A program made the position numbers and the translations under genes. A stretch of DNA of 5,466 nt from Desulfobacteraceae bacterium (GTDB taxonomy: Bacteria; Desulfobacterota; Desulfobacteria; Desulfobacterales; JAABSP01). Position 1 is the stretch's first letter; every line of letters starts with the position of its first letter. This document shows positions 1 through 4,381 of the stretch, piece by piece. Location: positions 1 through 5,466 of the forward strand of contig JAABTE010000183.1 in the NCBI GenBank assembly GCA_011390035.1, written 5' to 3'. The notes under the pieces are model-generated. The model was not told the DNA's origin and made no database searches. It worked only from the letters and a program-made list of their open reading frames with translations.

Positions 1-1295
1 CGCTTGACGTGAAGATTGTATAACAGGTCCAGCCGCTCTCTTGAGGCGATGGCCGATGGCACGAAGACGAAGTTGAGGCAGTTCATTTTCCGCCAGTCCT
101 CCTCCAGCGTTCCGGCCTTCCGGATCTCCTTCCAGACGGGGGCGCCCGGAAAGGGGGTGAACTTGGACAGGTTCATGTCGTCCAGGTCAAGAGACATTAT
201 CAGATCGCTGGTGCGCTGGATGGACCGCTCCGTCTCGCCGGGCAGGCCCATCATGAAAAGGCCCTTTACCCGCATGCCTGCGGCGCGGATGCGGGACACC
301 GTCCGGTGGATCTCGGCCAGCTTCACCCCCGGCTTGTGGGCGTCCATCAGGTCCGGATCACCGGTTTCGATGCCCAGGGAGAGCTGGAGAAAGCCGGCCG
401 CCTTCAGCAGGGCCAGCAGCTCCGGGTCGGCGTGGCCCACCCGCACGGCGCAGTTAAACCGCATGCCCAAAGGCTCTTCGATGAGCCGCTCGCACAGTTG
501 GGTGATCCGGCCTTGGTGGGTGGTGAACAGGTCGTCATAAATATTGATGTGGCGCACGCCGAACCGGTCCCGCAGGTAGCGCATGTGTTCATACACATAG
601 GCCGCGCTGTTGTATCGATAGCCCCGCTTGAAGACCGAGCGGTCGCAGTAGGAACACTGGTAGGGGCATCCCCGGCTGGTGATCATGGTGGCCCCCGGCC
701 ACAGGGTGTAGCTGAAAAGGGGCAGATGATAGCCCTTTGGGAAGCCGGCCAGCTTCTCGTAGGCGGGGAAGGGCAGGGCGTCCAGATCCGGCAGGTGTTG
801 TCTGGGCGGGTTTTCGGCAAAGCCGTCGCCCGCCCGATAAATCAGGCCGGGTATCTGCGCCGCCGGCGTTCCATCGGCAAGCTGCCGGAGGGTTTCCTCC
901 CCCTCGCCCACGCACAGGTAATCAATGGCCGGAAAATCGGTCAGCAGCGGCCCGCCCAGGGCTGATACATGGACGCCGCCGAAGACGGTGATCACCTCCG
1001 GACGTTGTCTTTTGATCCGCTCTGCCAGATCATACCCGTCCAGAAAGGCCGAGGTGGTGGCGGAAAATCCGACCAGATCCGGCCGAAGGGCCAGAATGGC
1101 TTCTGCATGGGCCGCGTTTCCGGCGATTTTGATCGGTCCCAGGCAGTCATGCACGAACACCTCATGACCGGCCCGCTCCAGCCAGGCGGCGATGGACAGC
1201 AGCCCCAGGGGCGCCATGCGGTTGGCCGTGGCGGAAACGTCCCGGCCGCCGGCCACCCAGTTGGCGCCGGTGGGATGAACCAGCGCGATTCGCAT
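1..1295 (-). CDS. B12-binding domain radical SAM protein, C-terminus cut by window edge
   Basis: This frame is open for 431 codons from an ATG at 1295 and leaves the window at base 1 without a stop, so the C-terminus is missing. Residues 1-140 look like a cobalamin-binding Rossmann domain: MRIALVHP strand, APLGLLSIAAWLE at 28-40, DLVGFSATTSAF at 73-84, VFGGVHV at 104-110, and VGEGEETL at 129-136. I see no DxHxxG cobalamin-ligand motif, as in many BchE-like members. A radical SAM barrel follows, with the 4Fe-4S motif CxxxCxxC at C210, C214 and C217 after TSRG, then YDD at 253-255, GIETG at 308-312 and MMGLPGE at 348-354. Such enzymes use SAM, an Fe-S cluster and cobalamin for methylations or rearrangements on unreactive carbons, usually in the cytoplasm. 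The substrate cannot be told. It is last in a three-gene operon, five bases after the DUF2062 gene. The family call is firm; the reaction is unknown. Confidence 0.93.
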   Translation of the reverse strand, partial: MRIALVHPTGANWVAGGRDVSATANRMAPLGLLSIAAWLERAGHEVFVHDCLGPIKIAGNAAHAEAILALRPDLVGFSATTSAFLDGYDLAERIKRQRPEVITVFGGVHVSALGGPLLTDFPAIDYLCVGEGEETLRQLADGTPAAQIPGLIYRAGDGFAENPPRQHLPDLDALPFPAYEKLAGFPKGYHLPLFSYTLWPGATMITSRGCPYQCSYCDRSVFKRGYRYNSAAYVYEHMRYLRDRFGVRHINIYDDLFTTHQGRITQLCERLIEEPLGMRFNCAVRVGHADPELLALLKAAGFLQLSLGIETGDPDLMDAHKPGVKLAEIHRTVSRIRAAGMRVKGLFMMGLPGETERSIQRTSDLIMSLDLDDMNLSKFTPFPGAPVWKEIRKAGTLEEDWRKMNCLNFVFVPSAIASRERLDLLYNLHVK

Positions 1296-1300
1296 GGCCG

Positions 1301-1771
1301 CTACCCCGCCCGCCGCTTTTTGGGGCTGATGATCAGGGCGACCCCGTAGGTGATGCCTCCGGCGGCCACTGCCAGGATCGGGGCCAGAACCAGCGAGCCC
1401 AGCACATATTCCAGCAGCCTTTCGGCCGCCTGATAGCCCAGGGTTTCCATGCTGATTTCCGTCAGAAACGCGCCATGGCGCATGTAATGCCCCGCCTCCA
1501 CGCACAGCGCCGGCACCACCGGCGGCATGCAGAACTGGCTGGCCGCCACCGCCGCCACCTTGTTCAGGCGCAGCAGGGTGGCGGCGAAGATGATGGCGAT
1601 GGTGTGACAGGCGATCAGGGGCAGGGTGCCCAGAAACACCCCCAGGGCGGCGGCCGCGGCCAACTGGTGGGGCAACAGGCTTTCCATCAGCAGGGTCTTC
1701 ATGGACCGGATGGGGCGCCGGATGGAGATGGCCTCCCTGGAGGGCGGATCGGTAAGGGGCGCCAGATTCAA
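1301..1771 (-). CDS. DUF2062 domain membrane protein (TTG start)
   Basis: A 156-residue protein with the DUF2062 signature: an Ala-rich hydrophobic stretch with GVFLGTLPL at 44-52, then LLRLNKVAAVAASQF at 66-80 and a Pro-rich turn, MPPVVP at 82-87. Two hydrophobic segments (about 37-67 and 122-148) predict an inner-membrane protein; the tail ends in a basic KKRR. The family has no settled biochemical role and often sits near glycosyltransferase or lipid genes. The start is a TTG at 1771. An in-frame TAG lies just upstream at 1784-1786, and an AGGA on the coding strand (1785-1782) stands ten bases before the TTG. The first internal ATG (1702) has no purine-rich site before it and would cut into the conserved N-terminal helix, so TTG is preferred. 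It lies 12 bases after the lipoprotein gene and 5 before the radical SAM gene, so translational coupling is likely. Confidence 0.85.
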   Translation of the reverse strand: MNLAPLTDPPSREAISIRRPIRSMKTLLMESLLPHQLAAAAALGVFLGTLPLIACHTIAIIFAATLLRLNKVAAVAASQFCMPPVVPALCVEAGHYMRHGAFLTEISMETLGYQAAERLLEYVLGSLVLAPILAVAAGGITYGVALIISPKKRRAG

Positions 1772-1783
1772 TGGAATAACGTC

Positions 1784-2365
1784 CTACTCCACGATCTTTC
1801 GCACGGTACCGTCCGGGCCGAACTCCACCGCCTTTTTATCCCAGCGGTTCTTCCAGTAAATCCAGGTGTCGCTGTCCAGCGAGGGCGTCTCGTGGGGGGC
1901 CGGATAGCCCAGGGCGATGCGCACCCCGTCACGGCTCATGCCGATGTACGCCTTGCCGTCCGCGATTCCCTTTCGGTCCTTGGCGGAGAAGGCGGAAAGC
2001 GGGATGGGGGTGGCCGTGGTGATCTTTTCCAGGTATTCATCCACGGACATGGGCATTCTGCGGGAGTCGTATTCAAAAAAGATCCGGCGGCCGCTGTCCT
2101 TGTCCCGGATGATGAAGCCCCGGCGCCAGCTTTCGATGGCCACGGGGGTGTTGACCGGCGCGATCACATGGCCCACGCCAGGGTCCGTCCAGTTGGAGAA
2201 GCTGGCCTTGGCCTCGTCTCCGCGCACCTGGGTGTGGATGTTGTTGGCCAGATAGAGGGGCTGATCCGGCGCGGCCGCCATTTCATCTCCGGTGGTGGCG
2301 CAGGCGCCGAGCAGCGCGATCAGCATTAGGGTTCCGATGGCCTTCACGATCGATGTTCTCCGCAT
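1784..2365 (-). CDS. Outer-membrane lipoprotein with BamE/SmpA-like C-terminal domain
   Basis: A 193-residue predicted lipoprotein. The N-terminus MRRTSIVKAIGTLMLIALLGAC has two arginines and a lysine, a hydrophobic core and a lipobox L19-G20-A21-C22. Residue +2 is Ala, not Asp, which fits export to the outer membrane under the usual Lol rule. The middle (about 60-130) is not recognised. Residues 137-193 resemble the SmpA/OmlA/BamE fold: AYIGMSRDGVRIALGYP, then DTWIYWKNR, then VEFGPDGTVRKIVE, which is the small-lipoprotein G-M-s-x-x-x-V-x-x-x-L-G-x-P plus W-x-Y pattern. BamE assists outer-membrane protein assembly, but such domains also occur in unrelated lipoproteins, so a BAM role is not claimed. 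ATG 2365 was chosen because AGGGAGG lies seven bases upstream and the signal peptide starts there. An upstream in-frame ATG (2413) would add 16 residues before the signal peptide. It is first in the operon. Confidence 0.88.
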   Translation of the reverse strand: MRRTSIVKAIGTLMLIALLGACATTGDEMAAAPDQPLYLANNIHTQVRGDEAKASFSNWTDPGVGHVIAPVNTPVAIESWRRGFIIRDKDSGRRIFFEYDSRRMPMSVDEYLEKITTATPIPLSAFSAKDRKGIADGKAYIGMSRDGVRIALGYPAPHETPSLDSDTWIYWKNRWDKKAVEFGPDGTVRKIVE

Positions 2366-2372
2366 TCCAAAA

Positions 2373-2379
2373 CCTCCCT
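2373..2379 (-). promoter_or_regulatory. Shine-Dalgarno site of the lipoprotein gene
   Basis: On the minus strand this reads AGGGAGG, seven bases before the ATG at 2365. It decides the start in favour of 2365 over the in-frame ATG at 2413, which has no comparable site. Confidence 0.8.
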
Positions 2380-2437
2380 TTTCAAATAAGGATTGATCCC
2401 GGACAGCTTCCATTGTCCCTGTCGTCGAAATATCTGA

Positions 2438-2466
2438 AAACTAGCCAAATTGGCGGTTTCTGTCAA
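2438..2466 (-). promoter_or_regulatory. Probable sigma70-type promoter of the leftward lipoprotein operon
   Basis: On the minus strand a perfect -35 TTGACA (2466-2461) is followed by a 17-base spacer and a poor -10, TAGTTT (2443-2438, three of six matches). The start would be near 2431, giving a leader of about 65 bases. The weak -10 and the dyad in the spacer suggest a regulated or activator-helped promoter; that is inference. Confidence 0.5.
2444..2454. promoter_or_regulatory. 11-bp perfect dyad in the leftward promoter spacer, possible operator
   Basis: GCCAAATTGGC is a perfect inverted repeat of five bases around a central A. It is flanked by an imperfect outer pair, GAAAAC (2436-2441) and GTTTC (2456-2460). 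It occupies the spacer of the leftward promoter, where a bound repressor would block RNA polymerase. I cannot name a regulator and none is encoded in the window. Confidence 0.35.
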
Positions 2467-2494
2467 GGGAAAAAGCGGGCCGGCGTATTAGGGG

Positions 2495-2523
2495 TTGACA
2501 GCCGCTGCCCGTGGCCGGATAAT
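2495..2523 (+). promoter_or_regulatory. Near-consensus sigma70-type promoter of the sufC-sufB operon
   Basis: TTGACA (2495-2500), a 17-base spacer and GATAAT (2518-2523) make a promoter with one mismatch to consensus in total. Transcription would start near 2530, giving a leader of about 64 bases. It lies 28 bases from the -35 box of the opposing promoter, so the two operons diverge from one control region. Confidence 0.75.
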
Positions 2524-2546
2524 TGAAAAGACAGGGATGGTGAAAA

Positions 2547-2578
2547 CGGCGTCCGCCGAAGGCGCCGGTTATTTTTTT
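2547..2578 (+). terminator. Terminator-like hairpin in the sufC leader, possible attenuator
   Basis: Bases 2547-2553 (CGGCGTC) pair with 2561-2567 (GGCGCCG) around a seven-base loop, giving a seven-pair stem with one G-U pair. Four bases (GTTA) then precede a run of seven T (2572-2578). It lies downstream of the predicted start near 2530 and ends just before the Shine-Dalgarno site at 2581, so it could stop transcription before sufC. A weaker competing four-pair hairpin (CGGC 2547-2550 with GCCG 2555-2558) could act as an antiterminator. The four-base gap between stem and T-run weakens the case, and the T-run may instead aid ribosome loading. Confidence 0.4.
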
Positions 2579-2580
2579 CC

Positions 2581-2588
2581 AGGGGGAG
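2581..2588 (+). promoter_or_regulatory. Shine-Dalgarno site of sufC
   Basis: AGGGGGAG lies five bases before the ATG at 2594. It fixes the start there rather than at the in-frame upstream codons TTG 2495 (which is the -35 box) or ATG 2537. Confidence 0.8.
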
Positions 2589-2593
2589 TCATT

Positions 2594-3349
2594 ATGATAG
2601 AAATCAAGGACCTGCGCTTCATCGCTCCGGAATCGGACGCGGAGGACCGGCGGCGGGCCATTGTGGACGGCATCGATTTTCGCTTCGAGGCCGGCAAGTT
2701 CTACGGCATCACCGGCCCCAACGGCAGCGGCAAGACAACGCTGGCCAAGCTGATCATGGGCATCGTTGAGCCCACGTCCGGGACCATCCTGATGGAGGGG
2801 CGGGACATAGGGAATCTGTCCGTCGCCGAGCGGGCCCGGGCCGGCATCTCCTACAGCTTTCAGAACGCCGCGCGCTTCAAGGGGATCACCTTCCGGGACC
2901 TTCTGAGCATCGCCGCCGGCACGGAGGACGAAGACAAGCTGGCCGCCATCATCGCCCGGGTGGGCATCTGTTCCATGGATTTTCTGGACAAGCCGGTGGA
3001 CGCCAAGCTGTCCGGCGGCGAGATCAAGAAGATCGAGCTGGCCACCACCATCGCCCGGAACCCGAAGGTGGCCATCTATGACGAGCCGGACACCGGCATC
3101 GATCTTTGGACCATCGGCCCCATGGTGGATCTGCTGAAAAGAGAGCAGCGGGAATACGGCGTCACCACGCTGGTGGTGAGCCACAACCGGGCCTTTCTGG
3201 AAGCGGCGGACGCCATTGTACTCATCAGGGATGGCGGGATCGCCTATTCCGGCGGGTTCGAGGGGGCGCTGCCCATCCTGACGGATTTGAGCGTGTGCGG
3301 CTACGGCGACATATGCGAAGGAGAGAGCGATGTTCGATGCTATCGATAA
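2594..3349 (+). CDS. sufC: SufC-type Fe-S cluster assembly ATPase (SMS/SmsC-like)
   Basis: A 251-residue soluble ABC ATPase of usual SufC length. Walker A is GPNGSGKTT at 41-49, the Q-loop Q90, the signature LSGGE at 139-143, Walker B VAIYDEP at 159-165 with D163 and E164, the D-loop DTGID at 166-170 and the switch histidine H197 in VSHNRAF. There are no membrane segments. SufC binds the SufB/SufD scaffold and uses ATP hydrolysis to open it for Fe-S cluster assembly in the cytoplasm. The assignment rests on the fold motifs plus the overlapping SufB-like gene. No sufS, sufE, sufU or Rrf2-type regulator is adjacent in the window, which fits the minimal two-gene systems of anaerobes and archaea. 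The start at 2594 follows a strong AGGGGGAG. The last 20 bases overlap the next gene in another frame, so translation is probably coupled. A general ABC transporter ATPase is less likely, because no permease is nearby. Confidence 0.92.
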   Translation: MIEIKDLRFIAPESDAEDRRRAIVDGIDFRFEAGKFYGITGPNGSGKTTLAKLIMGIVEPTSGTILMEGRDIGNLSVAERARAGISYSFQNAARFKGITFRDLLSIAAGTEDEDKLAAIIARVGICSMDFLDKPVDAKLSGGEIKKIELATTIARNPKVAIYDEPDTGIDLWTIGPMVDLLKREQREYGVTTLVVSHNRAFLEAADAIVLIRDGGIAYSGGFEGALPILTDLSVCGYGDICEGESDVRCYR

Positions 3350-4250
3350 GCAACTGCTAAAGGAAGTGGCCGATCTGGAGGCCATCCCCAAGGGCGCCTA
3401 TAATATAAGGAAGAACGGCAAGCTGCTGGGCCGGGAGGTGTCGGCCAATATCAACATCGAAAACAACCCCGAGGGCAACGGCATCATCATCCGGGTGGCC
3501 CCGAACACCGTCAACGAGTCGGTCCACATCCCCGTGATCCTGAGCCAGGCGGGGCTGCACGACACGGTGTACAACACCTTTATCATAGGAGAGGATTCCG
3601 ACGTGACCATCGTGGCCGGCTGCGGCATTCACTGCGGCGGCAGCAAGTCCGAGGGGCACGAGGGCATCCACGAGTTCCGGCTGGAGCGGGGGGCCCGGAT
3701 GCGGTATGTGGAAAAGCATGTGGCCCTGGGCGAGGGGACCGGAAAGCGCATCCTCAACCCCACCACCCGGGTCTTCATGAAACAGGACAGTTACGCCGAA
3801 ATGGAGCTGACCCAGCTCGGCGGCGTGGACCATGCCCGGCGCGTCAACGAGGCGGAGGTGGGGCCGGGCGCCTCTCTGATGATCACCGAGCGGGTGCTGA
3901 CCGAAAAAGACCAGCAGGCCAAAAGCGAAAACGAGCTGATCCTGTCCGGCGAGGGCAGCCGGGCGAACATGGTGTCCCGGTCGGTGATCAAGGGCGACTC
4001 CCGCCAGGATTTTTATGTGAACCTCATCGCCCGGGCCAAATGCTTCGGCCATATCGAATGCGACGCCATCATCATGGACAACGGCGTCAACGAAACCATC
4101 CCCGCCTTAAAGGCACAGCACCCGGACGCGGAGCTGACCCACGAGGCATCCATCGGAAAGATCGCCAGCGACCAGCTCATGAAGCTCATGAGCCTGGGGC
4201 TCGATTACGACGAGGCGGTCAACCGGATCATCCAGGGCTTTTTGAAATGA
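3330..4250 (+). CDS. sufB: Short SufB/SufD-family Fe-S scaffold protein (SMS/SmsB-like)
   Basis: A 306-residue SufB/SufD core protein, shorter than the roughly 420-500 residues of E. coli SufD and SufB because the long N-terminal region is absent. The middle is the repetitive beta-helix type. The C-terminal part has the family pattern HIECDAIIM (241-249), THEASIGKIASDQ (270-282) and a final helix ending GFLK. By motif alignment from memory, C244 matches the cluster-building cysteine C405 of E. coli SufB, and E272 its E434. A second cysteine group, GCGIHCGG (97-104, C98 and C102) with H110 and H114, is typical as I recall of the short anaerobe/archaeal branch. A homodimer with two SufC subunits would replace the SufB-SufD heterodimer; this is inference. 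AAGGAG (3318-3323) lies six bases before ATG 3330, inside the end of sufC. It could equally be labelled sufD; SmsB is the more precise name if phylogeny confirms it. Confidence 0.9.
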   Translation: MFDAIDKQLLKEVADLEAIPKGAYNIRKNGKLLGREVSANINIENNPEGNGIIIRVAPNTVNESVHIPVILSQAGLHDTVYNTFIIGEDSDVTIVAGCGIHCGGSKSEGHEGIHEFRLERGARMRYVEKHVALGEGTGKRILNPTTRVFMKQDSYAEMELTQLGGVDHARRVNEAEVGPGASLMITERVLTEKDQQAKSENELILSGEGSRANMVSRSVIKGDSRQDFYVNLIARAKCFGHIECDAIIMDNGVNETIPALKAQHPDAELTHEASIGKIASDQLMKLMSLGLDYDEAVNRIIQGFLK

Positions 4251-4274
4251 CGCTCTGAAGAAGGCGCGTATAAT
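4247..4274 (+). promoter_or_regulatory. Possible promoter for the CoA-transferase-family gene
   Basis: A perfect TATAAT (4269-4274) is preceded at 16 bases by ATGACG (4247-4252, four of six matches to the -35 consensus), which overlaps the sufB stop. The start would fall near 4281, inside the left arm of the palindrome. The hexamer sits in AT-rich sequence, where chance matches are commoner. Confidence 0.35.
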
Positions 4275-4319
4275 TACAGGGATTTTTTACAAGTCTTAAA
4301 AAAATCCCTGTAGTTCGCG
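4265..4319. repeat. 55-base AT-rich intergenic palindrome
   Basis: Bases 4275-4288 (TACAGGGATTTTTT) pair perfectly with 4299-4312, leaving a ten-base loop. Outside this, AAT pairs with GTT (one wobble), and after a three-base bulge CGCG (4265-4268) pairs with CGCG (4316-4319), for about 21 pairs in all. The T-tract lies within the stem and neither end is followed by a T-run, so it is not a standard intrinsic terminator in either direction. It could be a REP- or MITE-like repeat, an mRNA-stabilising or processing hairpin between sufB and the next gene, or a protein-binding site. Its AT-rich make-up contrasts with the GC-rich flanks. Confidence 0.75.
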
Positions 4320-4381
4320 TTACGCCCGATTCGCGCTCCACCACCAGTGCGCTTTCCCCGAAAAGGATATGAGAAAAACAG

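Noticed and set aside
16..965. Overlapping plus-strand frames of 174 and 219 codons
   Set aside because: They are antisense to the radical SAM gene, whose CxxxCxxC and other motifs are intact, and they show no domain of their own.
1475..2329. 284-codon plus-strand frame opposite DUF2062 and the lipoprotein
   Set aside because: It crosses the junction of two recognised minus-strand genes and its product is low-complexity (His, Gly, Arg, Gln), with no family signature.
2366..2413. 16-residue N-terminal extension of the lipoprotein from ATG 2413
   Set aside because: It would place charged residues before a complete signal peptide, while ATG 2365 has an excellent Shine-Dalgarno site.
2401..2418. 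GGACA/TGTCC hairpin in the leader of the lipoprotein gene
   Set aside because: The stem is only five pairs with an eight-base loop and no T-run, which is weak enough to be chance in GC-rich sequence.
2441..3391. 316-codon open frame on the minus strand opposite sufC
   Set aside because: Its translation is rich in Gly, His, Asp and Pro with no recognisable domain. It covers the divergent promoters and lies antisense to a gene with every ABC ATPase motif, so it is a GC-driven shadow.
3357..4052. 231-codon minus-strand frame opposite sufB
   Set aside because: It is a mirror of the conserved SufB frame; the His- and Gly-rich product has no recognisable motif.
4265..4319. Intrinsic terminator of the sufCB operon
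   Set aside because: The hairpin is strong, but no T-run follows it on either strand; the T-tract is inside the stem. It is listed as a palindrome instead.
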